Shown one piece after another: positions 26,033-36,400 of a DNA stretch of 64,000 bases. The notes beneath the pieces are model-generated. The model searched no databases, was not told the origin of the DNA, and saw nothing but the letters and a program-made list of their open reading frames with translations. The stretch's first letter is position 1; every line of letters begins with the position of its first letter. The DNA comes from Vibrio bathopelagicus (GTDB lineage Bacteria > Pseudomonadota > Gammaproteobacteria > Enterobacterales > Vibrionaceae): assembly GCF_014879975.1 (NCBI RefSeq), contig NZ_CP062500.1, positions 1,612,001 through 1,676,000 of the forward strand, read 5' to 3'. The translations under genes were made by a program, and so were the position numbers.

Positions 26033-26085
26033 ATATCAATGTACTTTAGGGTGAGACAGATAAAGTAGAGGGCTCTATCTAGTGC

Positions 26086-26895
26086 TTATGAGTTGAAGAT
26101 AAACTTTTCAATCGCGACAGCTACACCGTGCTCGTCGTTGCTCGCCGTAATGTAATCAGCGAGCTTCTTGGTTTCTTCCATTGCGTTTTCCATAGCAATA
26201 CCCATGCCCGCGTATTCAAGCATATGGTGATCGTTTTCAGCATCGCCCATACAGATCACTTCTTCCGCAGCAATCCCCAAATGTTTAGCAATAGCCTCAA
26301 TACCCACACCCTTGTTTGAATTTGGGTTTAAGAACTCTAAGAAGAAAGGTGCACTTTGCACAATGGTAAATTGAGTCTTAAGCTCTTGTGGCAACTTGCT
26401 GATGATTTCGGTGAGCTTGCTTGGCTCAGCAACAATCATAGTTTTGATGATTTCGTGGTCGTCTTCTAGTTGAGAAAAGTCGAACTCGGTAATATCTAAG
26501 CCGTTAATACGCGCTTCAATAGCGGTGTATTCATTGTTTTCAGGAGTGATTAAGCCATGAATCTTGCTGAATGCATGAACATAACCACCAAGTTGTTCAG
26601 CGAGTGCTGCGATCTCTTTCGCTGCTTTACCATTGCTGATTTCACTATGAATCAGTTCTTTTGTAGAGATATTTTGAACCATAGAGCCGTTGTAGAAGAG
26701 CACAAAGTCATCTTCGCCGTTGATTGAAAGCTCGTCTAACTTACTTTGCATACCTTCTAAAGGGCGACCAGAAGCCAGAACCACTTTCACACCTGCAGCC
26801 CGTGCTTTAGCAATCGCGTCTTTATTCTCTTGAGAAATCACTTTGTCACTGTTGAGCAGAGTGCCATCCATATCAAGAGCAATCAGTTTGTACAT
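26086..26895 (-). CDS. yidA: HAD-family sugar phosphatase YidA-like
   Basis: This 269-residue protein is a Cof-type HAD hydrolase closely resembling YidA, a broad sugar-phosphate phosphatase. HAD motif I is ALDMDGTLL (nucleophile Asp near residue 8) and motif II is VLASGR. The C2B cap lies between about residues 85 and 190, and motif IV is GDAENDHHM near residue 220. An AAGGAA ribosome-binding site precedes the ATG. It is transcribed alone toward the bidirectional terminator at 26002. The gene symbol is by resemblance; other Cof-type paralogues are possible. Confidence 0.85.
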   Translation of the reverse strand: MYKLIALDMDGTLLNSDKVISQENKDAIAKARAAGVKVVLASGRPLEGMQSKLDELSINGEDDFVLFYNGSMVQNISTKELIHSEISNGKAAKEIAALAEQLGGYVHAFSKIHGLITPENNEYTAIEARINGLDITEFDFSQLEDDHEIIKTMIVAEPSKLTEIISKLPQELKTQFTIVQSAPFFLEFLNPNSNKGVGIEAIAKHLGIAAEEVICMGDAENDHHMLEYAGMGIAMENAMEETKKLADYITASNDEHGVAVAIEKFIFNS

Positions 26896-27080
26896 GTTGT
26901 TCCTTACTAAAAAATTAAAAGCTAACGAAATCTAATGGGCGAAAGGATAAGGGAACTTGAAAGTTCAGGCTAGGGCTTTGATCAACTCATTTATCAGTAC
27001 TCATTTGTTTGACCAAAAGGAGCAAGTGCTTTAAGGTCTGCGGTTGATTAATTTCATCAAATGATTGAGCTGAGGGTAAG

Positions 27081-27748
27081 TTGTACAAGATTAATGAAAT
27101 GTTTGAAACCATCCAAGGTGAGGGCGTGTTTACGGGCGTTCCTGCTGTGTTTGTTCGTCTACAAATTTGCCCAGTAGGCTGTTCTTGGTGTGACACCAAA
27201 CAGACGTGGGAAGCATTACCTGAAGATGAAACTAGCCTTGGCGATATCATGGTTAAGACAGAGGATTCACCGACTTGGTCTTCAATTGATGCTCAAGGCA
27301 TCGTGAATGAATACATCAAGCAAGGTTACACGGCTAAGCACATTGTGATTACCGGTGGTGAGCCGTGCATTTATGATCTTGTCCTCTTACTGAAGCATTT
27401 GAGCAACACGGTTGTCGCTGCCAGATTGAGACCAGCGGAACATCAGAAGTCAAAGCAACAATTGACACTTGGGTTACAGTGTCACCAAAGGTGGCGATGA
27501 AAGCCAAGTTGGATATCCTTGATAGCGCACTCGTTCGTGCGAATGAAATCAAACACCCTGTTGGTACTGGTAAAGATATCGAGCAACTAGATGCTCTTAT
27601 TGCTAGAGCCGATGTTCCTGAAAATACAGTCATTGCACTTCAGCCTATCAGCCAAAAAGAACGTGCAACGCAACTGTGTATTGATACTTGTATCGAACGT
27701 AATTGGCGTTTGTCTATTCAAACTCACAAATATTTGAGCATCGCATAG
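27081..27748 (+). pseudogene. queE: 7-carboxy-7-deazaguanine synthase QueE, frameshifted
   Basis: This radical-SAM enzyme makes 7-carboxy-7-deazaguanine for queuosine synthesis and lies just upstream of queC. The start is TTG at 27081, with GAGGG upstream and the usual QueE beginning (MYKINEMFETIQGEG). The radical-SAM cluster motif CPVGCSWC and the GGEP motif are intact. After IYDLV near 27383 the frame is lost. The expected PLTEAFEQHGCRCQIETSG reads perfectly in the +1 frame from about 27384 and continues to LSIQTHKYLSIA at 27748. One missing base near 27382-27384 explains everything. Either the gene is inactive here or this is a sequencing error; no programmed-frameshift signal is obvious. 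Confidence 0.88.
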
Positions 27749-27808
27749 GTTGCATTTATTTACTGGCCTAGATAAGTCGCTAGTCGAAGATTTAAGTAAG
27801 GATTTAAG

Positions 27809-28504
27809 ATGAAAAAAGCAGTCGTAGTATTCAGTGGCGGTCAAGACTCAACAACGTGTCTTGTTCAAGCATTAAAAGAGTACGATGAAGTTCATGCGAT
27901 CACGTTTGATTATGGTCAGCGCCACAAATTAGAGATTGAAGTGGCTGAATCATTGTCGAAAGAGCTTGGTGTGAAAGCGCATAAAGTGATGGATGTGACG
28001 CTGTTAAACGAGCTAGCGATCAGCTCTCTAACTCGTGATGATATCCCTGTATCACACGAGCTACAAGAGAACGGATTGCCGAACTCGTTTGTTCCTGGTC
28101 GTAATATTCTTTTCTTAACTTTGGCAGGTATTTACGCGTACCAAATCGGTGCTGAAACTGTGATTACTGGTGTGTGTGAAACAGACTTCTCTGGCTACCC
28201 TGATTGTCGCAATGATTTTGTAAAAGCGATGAATTCTGCGCTTGTACAGGGCATGGACAAGAAGCTTGATATTAAAACACCACTGATGTGGCTGAACAAA
28301 GCTGAAACATGGGCGATGGCCGACCAATATTCAGCACTTGAGCTTGTTCGCAATAAAACACTGACTTGCTACAACGGCATCATCGGCGACGGTTGTGGTG
28401 ATTGTCCTGCATGTGAACTAAGAAAAGTTGGCCTTAACGATTACATAGGTGATCGCGAAGGCATTATGGCTGAGTTGGTTCGCAAACAGGCCGAGAATAA
28501 ATAA
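27809..28504 (+). CDS. queC: 7-cyano-7-deazaguanine synthase QueC
   Basis: This 231-residue ATP-dependent enzyme converts 7-carboxy-7-deazaguanine to preQ0 in queuosine biosynthesis. The PP-loop SGGQDSTT lies at residues 9-16, and FVPGRN and the Asp-rich [12 protein letters not shown] segment are typical. A C-terminal zinc-binding Cys cluster ([12 protein letters not shown]) is complete. AAGGAT precedes the ATG. It follows queE by 60 bases and was presumably co-transcribed with it. Its last 41 bases overlap the 3' end of the convergent GGDEF gene. Confidence 0.95.
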   Translation: MKKAVVVFSGGQDSTTCLVQALKEYDEVHAITFDYGQRHKLEIEVAESLSKELGVKAHKVMDVTLLNELAISSLTRDDIPVSHELQENGLPNSFVPGRNILFLTLAGIYAYQIGAETVITGVCETDFSGYPDCRNDFVKAMNSALVQGMDKKLDIKTPLMWLNKAETWAMADQYSALELVRNKTLTCYNGIIGDGCGDCPACELRKVGLNDYIGDREGIMAELVRKQAENK

Positions 28505-30497
28505 CATCAGGTAAGTCGATTGGGTCGTTATAAGCATCGATGATGCAGTTTCGGCCATTACTTTTCGCTTGATAAAGTGCTTGGTCAAGAACCGAATACA
28601 AGTCATCAAAGTCACTTAATGCGTCTGAGGTTGCTAGATAAGCAAAACTCGCGGTTACATTGAGTGGCTTTTTGCTTTCTGATAAGAAGACAGTGCTTGA
28701 TATCGCGTAGTGCAACTCTTCAACACGCTCTCGTACTTCAGAAGGTTTAGTGTCGGTCAGCATGATAAGAAACTCTTCACCGCCTAAGCGGCCAAACAAT
28801 TCATCAGTCATCAAGTGCTTTCTTATTTGTTGACTAATATGGACGAGTGCTCGATCACCAGTAGGGTGGCCATGTTCGTCATTTATCCTCTTGAACTTAT
28901 CTAGGTCTAGCAAAACCAGAACGTGTTGCTTATCCGCGCCTTTACAGCGTTTCACTCGTTTGATTCTTCGTATTATTTCGGTGCGGCCGTACGCTTTTGT
29001 CATTGCGTCAATTGCTGCTTTTGCGCGAATAGCTTTATTAGTGAATACCATAAAACTTGCCCCACATAACAATAGAATAACAATGATGTTGTAGACCCAC
29101 TTTTGATGCTCAATTTTTTCGATATGAAGTTGGTCGAGTTTTGCTTGATGTACTAGAAAAGAGTTTTCTAGCTCTTGCTCGTATTTGGCATGGGTGAGAT
29201 CTAGCGCTTCAAATGCAAGCCGGTTATCGATATCTCGTGCTTCCATTTGTATGGTCGAGTATCGTTGGTAGAAATAGAAAGCCTGCTGGTAATCATTGAG
29301 TACTTGATGAATTTCTGAAAGCTGAAGAAGCGCTTGAGCAATGTACTTATGTCTTGTGACTTGCTCGGCTAACTCTAAAGCTTGCTGTGCATAATTCAGC
29401 GCTTCCTTCGTTAGTTTTCTTTCTTCGAACATGTCGCTGATTGCTAAGTACGCGTTTATGCGAATAACATCGTTGTTTAGCTCGCTGGAGTCGGACAGAG
29501 ACTCGACTAAATAGTCTCTCGCCAAATCATAGTCGTTGGTTTGTGTGTAGGCTTTGCCTAAACCAAGGTTTGTCAGAGCGATGCCGTAGTTATGGGATGA
29601 GGTACTCAACAGTACTTTGGATTTCTTAAAGTGGGTAATCGCTAGGTCGCTTTGACCTTGACTAAGATACAAATCAGCCAAGCTATGATGTACTTGAGCT
29701 TTCATCAAATCTGAAGCGTCGGCTCTGAGTTCGAGCGCTTCTTTTAGATACTGCGCTGATTTATCGTATTGCTTTAGCTCTTTGAGCAAATTACCTACAT
29801 CGTTATAGATTCCCGAAATATCATGTCCTTGTGGGAACACGTTGATCAGTGCGAGATAAGTACTTAACGCTGCTTGATAGTCGCTACGAAAATGGTGATT
29901 GTTGGCGATGACTCGATAAGTTCCAAATTTAGGTAATACTGGATCTGCGATGTCGCGTAGGTCGGATTGAAGCGCAGAGCAGTAATAATTCGCTTGATGG
30001 TATTTTGCTTGCTCGTTCAGAGAACGACATAACTGGTACTTTAGTAATGCTTTTCCGGTCAAGTCGCTACGTGATTGCATTTTCGCTAAAAGTGTCAGAA
30101 AGCCTTGTTGTGCTTCCTCATATTGGCCTTTGCCGTCTTTCATCAATGCAGAAATAAACGTTGTTTCTATCACTTGGTAGTCGCTGTCGTTTGAAGCGAC
30201 TCCGTAAAATGGCTGATCGCGGTGGCTCATGTATTGATACAGAAGAGACGCTAGGTAAAGCTTATCCCCATATGCTGTTGAGCTCGTATAACGTGTTTGC
30301 AGCATGTTTAATGCGCGCTCAGGGGAGTGATTTAAAGTGGAGAGATAAAGTGCATTCCAATTAGCATTTGGCGTGGTGTTTGCCTCTTGATTAGAGGAAC
30401 TGATTGGTGAATCGTGGTGACGATCCGGCGTTGATACTTCGCTATAGGAATAAAAGCTAGTGAAAAGCAGAAAGGTAATTAAAACAGAGTGAATCAC
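28464..30497 (-). CDS. TPR-containing membrane diguanylate cyclase (GGDEF)
   Basis: This 677-residue protein starts with GTG and has a signal peptide or anchor (residues 1-20). A long periplasmic region follows, built of tetratricopeptide-like helical repeats (about 150-430, e.g. [20 protein letters not shown]). Next are a coiled segment, a membrane helix near 466-484 ([16 protein letters not shown]) and a C-terminal GGDEF domain. The active-site signature is GGEEF near residue 571, preceded by [18 protein letters not shown], so it should make cyclic di-GMP. No RxxD inhibitory site is seen at the usual place (the residues are MTDE). Neighbours give no clue to the ligand; TPR domains suggest a protein or peptide partner. 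Confidence 0.9.
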   Translation of the reverse strand: MIHSVLITFLLFTSFYSYSEVSTPDRHHDSPISSSNQEANTTPNANWNALYLSTLNHSPERALNMLQTRYTSSTAYGDKLYLASLLYQYMSHRDQPFYGVASNDSDYQVIETTFISALMKDGKGQYEEAQQGFLTLLAKMQSRSDLTGKALLKYQLCRSLNEQAKYHQANYYCSALQSDLRDIADPVLPKFGTYRVIANNHHFRSDYQAALSTYLALINVFPQGHDISGIYNDVGNLLKELKQYDKSAQYLKEALELRADASDLMKAQVHHSLADLYLSQGQSDLAITHFKKSKVLLSTSSHNYGIALTNLGLGKAYTQTNDYDLARDYLVESLSDSSELNNDVIRINAYLAISDMFEERKLTKEALNYAQQALELAEQVTRHKYIAQALLQLSEIHQVLNDYQQAFYFYQRYSTIQMEARDIDNRLAFEALDLTHAKYEQELENSFLVHQAKLDQLHIEKIEHQKWVYNIIVILLLCGASFMVFTNKAIRAKAAIDAMTKAYGRTEIIRRIKRVKRCKGADKQHVLVLLDLDKFKRINDEHGHPTGDRALVHISQQIRKHLMTDELFGRLGGEEFLIMLTDTKPSEVRERVEELHYAISSTVFLSESKKPLNVTASFAYLATSDALSDFDDLYSVLDQALYQAKSNGRNCIIDAYNDPIDLPDVIYSRPVCEPTQP

Positions 30498-30622
30498 AAG
30501 AAAGTATCAATCAGATAAAGAACGATATTCTATTATTAGTTTGATGTTGCTTCAATTTTTGGATGAGGTTAGTGGGAGGTTGTGCGAGGGAGGTCTCTAA
30601 TTTATTGAGAGTTATCAGAGGT

Positions 30623-30654
30623 ATATCGGCCGTACGCTTTCGCACGACCGATAT
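30623..30654 (-). other. Hairpin downstream of the DUF2750 gene
   Basis: Eleven-base arms (ATATCGGCCGT and ACGACCGATAT, one mismatch) enclose a 10-base loop. The hairpin begins 7 bases past the stop of the minus-strand gene. There is no T-run, so it is a possible rather than certain terminator. Confidence 0.45.
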
Positions 30655-30660
30655 TGGAAA

Positions 30661-31011
30661 TTAGATGTATAATTTCGCTAGGTCAGAAGGCTCAAGTTCT
30701 TTGCCTTCTAATGTTGCATTCCAGTTAGTACCAACAAGAACGCCGTCTTCAGCAAGAGTCAGTAACCAATCTTCTACAAAGATATCTAGTGGAATTTCTA
30801 ATACTTCAAAGTCAGCCCACTCTTCAACGTTGTGAGTCTGAGCATCTTCTTTTGAAGACCAAAAAGGCATCACTTCGCTGCTTTCGAATTCACTTGAGTC
30901 ACATGCTAGCCAACCTTCTTCATTGCGAAGGCCCCATACCAGTTTAGTTTCTTGTGTTTCAGAAACGAAAAGTTCTAGATTTGCTTGAGTATCAGCTGTT
31001 AGTTTGCTCAT
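30661..31011 (-). CDS. DUF2750 family protein
   Basis: This 116-residue acidic cytoplasmic protein matches the pattern of the DUF2750 family, found in many Vibrio and related species and of unknown function. Visible landmarks are VWGLRNEEGWLACDSSE and MPFWSSKEDAQ, followed by FVEDWLLTLAEDGVLVGTNW. There is no signal peptide, membrane segment or catalytic motif. The ribosome-binding site is weak (AGAGAA before ATG). It is probably a single-gene unit followed by a hairpin. Confidence 0.8.
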   Translation of the reverse strand: MSKLTADTQANLELFVSETQETKLVWGLRNEEGWLACDSSEFESSEVMPFWSSKEDAQTHNVEEWADFEVLEIPLDIFVEDWLLTLAEDGVLVGTNWNATLEGKELEPSDLAKLYI

Positions 31012-31088
31012 GGATTAATTCTCTATGTTGATAACGAGGCAAGATTAACATTATAGACGGCTTAGGTACATGCTATTCAAGGAATTAT

Positions 31089-31132
31089 CACCATACTGAA
31101 ACGTTAGCTTAAGATAGCGATTCAGTATGGTG
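31089..31132 (-). other. Large inverted repeat downstream of the OmpA-like gene
   Basis: Perfect 12-base arms CACCATACTGAA (31089-31100) and TTCAGTATGGTG (31121-31132) with a 20-base loop lie 16 bases past the stop of the OmpA-like gene. No T-run follows on the minus strand. It may protect the 3' end of the mRNA or act as a weak terminator. Confidence 0.5.
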
Positions 31133-31147
31133 AAAGTAGTTTTGAAG

Positions 31148-31765
31148 CTACTTTTTGATTTTGGTGAAGATGTGCCACTCTTCTTTTATGTTGCCTTTAA
31201 ATCCAACAACAGAAGCGACAACTTTTCGGTGAAGTGCGTGATTGATTTGGGTGTCATCACTGCTGAAGTCTGAATCACCGTGACCGACGATATTGACTCT
31301 AGACGGTTGAATACCATTGCTGATCAGAGCCCGTTTTACATGAGCAGCGCGCTCTTTTGACAGCTTCAAATTGTGTGCTGCATTGCCCACTTTACTAGCA
31401 TAACCTTGTAATTCGATACTCGTGCTTTCATAACGCTTCAAAAATGCTGCCATCTGGCGTATTTGCCCAAGAAAGACCGGGTTAATTTCAGTAGAGTTAT
31501 TGGCGAAGAGTATGTGAAGCTCTTTTTGCTCGGTGGATTCAAAATATGAACCACAACCGTCGTTATCTATTTCAGCGCCAATTTGTGTATCGGCACATAA
31601 ATCACGAGCATTGATTACGCCATCATTATCATCATCTTGTAGATCGTAGATTTGAGTGACAGGCGGAAGAGCGTGATATTCAAATTCGTCCTCGTTGTTT
31701 TCAGCTATAGCGTTGGTAGATACAGCCATGAAGCAAAGCGATAATACTGTGTTGGTAAGCTTCAT
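31148..31765 (-). CDS. OmpA-family periplasmic/outer-membrane protein with thrombospondin type 3 repeat
   Basis: This 205-residue protein has a signal peptide (residues 1-21). A calcium-binding thrombospondin type 3-like stretch (DLQDDDNDGVINARDLC, then Cys-rich DNDGC) follows, and then an OmpA C-terminal peptidoglycan-binding domain (about 80-190, with IELQGYASKVG and LKLSKERAAHVKRAL). There is no N-terminal beta-barrel. Its ATG overlaps the stop of the TolC-like gene by one base (TAATG), so the two are coupled. OmpA-like partners next to TolC-type genes and giant RTX adhesins are common. It may anchor the secretion channel to peptidoglycan (inference). Confidence 0.85.
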   Translation of the reverse strand: MKLTNTVLSLCFMAVSTNAIAENNEDEFEYHALPPVTQIYDLQDDDNDGVINARDLCADTQIGAEIDNDGCGSYFESTEQKELHILFANNSTEINPVFLGQIRQMAAFLKRYESTSIELQGYASKVGNAAHNLKLSKERAAHVKRALISNGIQPSRVNIVGHGDSDFSSDDTQINHALHRKVVASVVGFKGNIKEEWHIFTKIKK

Positions 31766-33072
31766 TAATATTCCACCTTTTCATTCCATTTTTCTGGGGT
31801 TTCAACTCGTAAACCGATGAGTAGGTTACCAGTTGCGTTCATTACGCGATATTTTGCGTATTGCTCGTCATACTTAGCATCCAAATAGCCTTTACGAGCT
31901 TCAAACAACTCGTTCTCAGTGTTAAGCAAGTCGAGAAGGGTACGTTTACCGATGCGATATTGTTTCTCGTACGAGATAACCGTATCTGATGCCGAATCTA
32001 CGTGATCTGACAGGAACTCTTTTTGCTGCACAGTTAAATCAAGTGCGCTCCACGAAAGGCGTAAGCTCTCTTCTACATTACGATAAGTGCTCTCGCGAAG
32101 ATCCTTGGCTTTATTCAATTGGTAGGCTGCACTTTCTGCTCGGTCTTGATCTGAGCCTCCGTTATAGAGGTTATACCTCAAGCGAACCATGGCAGAGAAC
32201 TCGTCACTGCTACCCGGTGTGCCTCCGGCATCATCACGCCAGGTTTGAGCCGCTTCAAAAGAGACGGTCGGGTAGTTGGTGCTTTTCGATTGTTTGTACT
32301 GAAATTTCGCTGAATCCACATCCGCTTGCGCGATCTTAATCACTGGATGTTGATTAAACGCTTTCGCTAATGCGCCATCGACGGTGTAAGGAATTGCGCC
32401 AGCATCTGCACGAGGGAAGGTTAATCCTAGCGGAGATTGGCCTACAAGCCTTTTAAATTGAGTGTGGGTATCAAAAAGGTTATTTTGCGCAGCAAGTAAG
32501 TTCCCGTGAGCCTTCGCAATACGAGCCTCTACTTGTGACATATCTGCCGTTGAACCAATACCAGACTCAACACGCTTACGAATGTCACTATAAATCTCTT
32601 TGTGTGTCGCTAGGTTGTTTTCTGACAGTGACAGCACTTCATAGGCTTTTACTGCATCGAGGTAAACCTTAGTGACTTCTAATGCGATGTCTTGCGCGTT
32701 CGATAGCAGTTGATAGCGTACAGATTCTGCATCAGCCGCGGTACGATCGATATCATTTGACGTATTCGCGCCATCCCATATTAGTTGGGTCAACGTAATC
32801 GTCGCTTCTTTTCGTGTCAGATCTGTCGTGTTCTGGTTGGTTGCAAGGTCGGTATGTTCGTACCCGATCCCTCCATCTAAGTCTATACTTGGACGATAAG
32901 CTCCGCCTGAGGCATCGTTAAGGTAACGCTTACTTACGTATTCATTATACGCACTTTTGATTTCAGGGTTACTTTCTAAAGTAAACGCAACGGCTTGCTC
33001 TAAGGTTTGAGCTTTAGTCGGCAAACTCAATACGATAGCTAACCCTAATGTAGTCGTTTGAATCCAATTCAA
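31765..33072 (-). CDS. TolC-family outer-membrane channel for type I secretion (LapE/AggA-like)
   Basis: This 435-residue TolC-family protein has a signal peptide (MNWIQTTTLGLAIVLSLPTKAQ). Two related coiled-coil halves follow (e.g. VSKRYLNDASGGAYRPSIDL early and LRLSWSALDLTVQQKEFLSD late), typical of outer-membrane efflux trimers. A longer frame reaches 33183, but the TTG at 33072 is preferred: GGGGAG lies seven bases upstream, and it places the signal peptide at the N-terminus. It is divergently placed from the giant RTX adhesin gene, so it is the likely outer-membrane exit for it. The cognate ABC transporter and membrane-fusion genes are not in this window. Confidence 0.9.
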   Translation of the reverse strand: MNWIQTTTLGLAIVLSLPTKAQTLEQAVAFTLESNPEIKSAYNEYVSKRYLNDASGGAYRPSIDLDGGIGYEHTDLATNQNTTDLTRKEATITLTQLIWDGANTSNDIDRTAADAESVRYQLLSNAQDIALEVTKVYLDAVKAYEVLSLSENNLATHKEIYSDIRKRVESGIGSTADMSQVEARIAKAHGNLLAAQNNLFDTHTQFKRLVGQSPLGLTFPRADAGAIPYTVDGALAKAFNQHPVIKIAQADVDSAKFQYKQSKSTNYPTVSFEAAQTWRDDAGGTPGSSDEFSAMVRLRYNLYNGGSDQDRAESAAYQLNKAKDLRESTYRNVEESLRLSWSALDLTVQQKEFLSDHVDSASDTVISYEKQYRIGKRTLLDLLNTENELFEARKGYLDAKYDEQYAKYRVMNATGNLLIGLRVETPEKWNEKVEY

Positions 33073-33473
33073 TTTGCATCTCCCCAAAATAGGCCGACAT
33101 CTAACTCTGCAGTTTGAAAGCTTACATACAAAATTTAGATGAACCGCCAAAAAAATCACGATCGCTAAATTAGCAGTCGTCAATAGTTGTAAAATTGTTA
33201 ACCGATCGCCGTGCGTTTTATGATGTTTTTAAGCACTTAAATCTTACGTTAATATTCGAATTATCTTGCGCTAACACAATAACTTATATTGATTGATAGA
33301 GCACCTAAATTGTCACTTCATGTGATCATTGTCATAGCTATGCATCTGATGTTGTTAAATAGTAGATTCATAACTATGAATTATATGACTTTAGGTGTTA
33401 TATTTTAACTAATATTATAAATATAATGTCACTATTTTGACGTTACTGACAAAAAATGGTTTTAGGGGTTTAT
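33073..33473. other. Divergent intergenic region, TolC-like / adhesin
   Basis: This 401-bp, strongly AT-rich spacer must contain promoters for the TolC/OmpA pair and for the adhesin. I see no clear consensus promoter or long palindrome. The A+T content would suit H-NS-type silencing (inference). AGGGG at 33464 is the ribosome-binding site for the adhesin. Confidence 0.5.
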
Positions 33474-36400
33474 ATGGACATGACAACTTTGAATTTGGGC
33501 GGTGCCTTAGCACTGGGCCAGCGCATTGTTATCTCGGTAGATGGTACGATTAAAGTCTTAGAAGAAGGCGAGCCACTACAGATTGGGGATGTCGTTCTTG
33601 AATCCCAAAATGAACCTAATGCCCCTCAGGTGTCTGCTAAGCGATTTTCACCGGATGATGGTGGTGAAGTGGAACTCGACCAAGATATTGCGGATATTTT
33701 TGCCGCATTAGAAGAGGGTCAAGATCCAACAGAATTAGGTGAAGAGTTCGCTACCGCTGCTGGCCAGAATGGCTCAAGCTTAGGAACTAGCGGAACTATC
33801 GAGCGAGATGGTGAAGAAACGATTCCTAATACAGAGTTTGTTACTACGGGATTTGAATCGCTTGGCCTATCTCGCACTCAGAGCCTGAGCTTACTTGACG
33901 CTTATCGTTCACTCATTGAACCTGCCGTAGCTCAACCAAACACTAACCCACTGTTTGTTGATTCAAATAGTGACGCTATTGGTGACACAATATCTTTTAT
34001 AACAGATGAAGATACGCCAGTAAGTGGAACCTTGTCGGCTTCAGACGAAGATGGCGATTCTCTGTCTTTCGTTAAAGCTACAGATCCTTCGAACGGCACA
34101 GTCGTTGTCGATGAAAGCGGCAACTGGACTTATACACCCAATGAAAACTACAACGGCAATGACAGCTTTACGGTAGAAGTCTCTGACGGCCAAGGCGGCA
34201 CAGATACAATAACCGTTAATATCGGTGTTACTCCAATTAATGATCTACCTGTCGGTGAAGATGTTTCTGTTACTACAGATGAAGATACCCCAGTCAGCGG
34301 TTCCCTCAATGCAACAGACACAGATAATGATCAGTTAACGTTCAGTAAAGGTACAGAACCATCTAATGGTTCTGTAGTCGTCGATGAAAATGGTAACTGG
34401 ACATATACGCCAAACGAAAACTACAACGGCAGCGATAGCTTTACAGTTGTTGTTGATGATGGCCAAGGTGGTACAGATACGATCACGGTTGATGTAGGTG
34501 TTACACCAGTAAATGATCAATCTTCATTTGATGCGCAGACGGTGACGTACGCGGAAAACCAAGTGGCGGGCGCGGTGGTTGGCACCTTGTCAGGCAGCGA
34601 TCTGGATGGCGTGACCAAATACGAGTTCAAACACAGTGACGGCACATTAAGTATCACCAGTGAAGACGGCTTCTACAGTGTGGATGAGGCCGGTAATATC
34701 AGCATCACGGCAGCGGGCGTGGCGGCGGAGGTGAACGACTTCGAGCAAGGCACGAACAGTGGCGATTACCAAATAGTATTAATAGATAACCTACGTAATG
34801 TGTCGGAAGCGACAGTGACGCTGAACGAAACGAACGTGAATGACAGCGCGACCGAGTTCACTGAAGAGAGTGATACGTTCGAGTATGCGGAAGGCACGGC
34901 AGCGGGCGAGACGCTGGGCACGGTCACGGCGACCGACGCGGATGGCTCAAACATCAGTTACAGCATCGCGGCGGACGACAACGTGTACGCGGCGGATGAT
35001 GCTGCGAAAGCGAACCCGTTCTACACGGTGGATGCGAACGGTAATGTGAGTCTGACGGCCGCAGGCGCGGCAGCGTTCACCAACGACTACGAGTTAGATA
35101 GCAACAGCCACCAAATCACCGTGACGGCGACGGGCACGGACGGTTCGGGTGCTGACACGGTTGATACGATCGTGGTGACGCTGAACGAAACGAACGTGAA
35201 TGACAGCGCGACCGAGTTCACTGAAGAGAGTGATACGTTCGAGTATGCGGAAGGCACGGCAGCGGGCGAGACGCTGGGCACGGTCACGGCGACCGACGCG
35301 GATGGCTCAAACATCAGTTACAGCATCGCGGCGGACGACAACGTGTACGCGGCGGATGATGCTGCGAAAGCGAACCCGTTCTACACGGTGGATGCGAACG
35401 GTAATGTGAGTCTGACGGCCGCAGGCGCGGCAGCGTTCACCAACGACTACGAGTTAGATAGCAACAGCCACCAAATCACCGTGACGGCGACGGGCACGGA
35501 CGGTTCGGGTGCTGACACGGTTGATACGATCGTGGTGACGCTGAACGAAACGAACGTGAATGACAGCGCGACCGAGTTCACTGAAGAGAGTGATACGTTC
35601 GAGTATGCGGAAGGCACGGCAGCGGGCGAGACGCTGGGCACGGTCACGGCGACCGACGCGGATGGCTCAAACATCAGTTACAGCATCGCGGCGGACGACA
35701 ACGTGTACGCGGCGGATGATGCTGCGAAAGCGAACCCGTTCTACACGGTGGATGCGAACGGTAATGTGAGTCTGACGGCCGCAGGCGCGGCAGCGTTCAC
35801 CAACGACTACGAGTTAGATAGCAACAGCCACCAAATCACCGTGACGGCGACGGGCACGGACGGTTCGGGTGCTGACACGGTTGATACGATCGTGGTGACG
35901 CTGAACGAAACGAACGTGAATGACAGCGCGACCGAGTTCACTGAAGAGAGTGATACGTTCGAGTATGCGGAAGGCACGGCAGCGGGCGAGACGCTGGGCA
36001 CGGTCACGGCGACCGACGCGGATGGCTCAAACATCAGTTACAGCATCGCGGCGGACGACAACGTGTACGCGGCGGATGATGCTGCGAAAGCGAACCCGTT
36101 CTACACGGTGGATGCGAACGGTAATGTGAGTCTGACGGCCGCAGGCGCGGCAGCGTTCACCAACGACTACGAGTTAGATAGCAACAGCCACCAAATCACC
36201 GTGACGGCGACGGGCACGGACGGTTCGGGTGCTGACACGGTTGATACGATCGTGGTGACGCTGAACGAAACGAACGTGAATGACAGCGCGACCGAGTTCA
36301 CTGAAGAGAGTGATACGTTCGAGTATGCGGAAGGCACGGCAGCGGGCGAGACGCTGGGCACGGTCACGGCGACCGACGCGGATGGCTCAAACATCAGTTA

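Noticed and set aside
26896..27080. preQ1 riboswitch upstream of queE
   Set aside because: I looked for the compact stem-loop with an A-rich tail pairing back to the loop and found no convincing match.
27371..27400. Programmed ribosomal frameshift in queE
   Set aside because: No slippery heptamer, internal Shine-Dalgarno sequence or downstream structure is evident, and QueE homologues are read in a single frame. A deletion or sequencing error is simpler.
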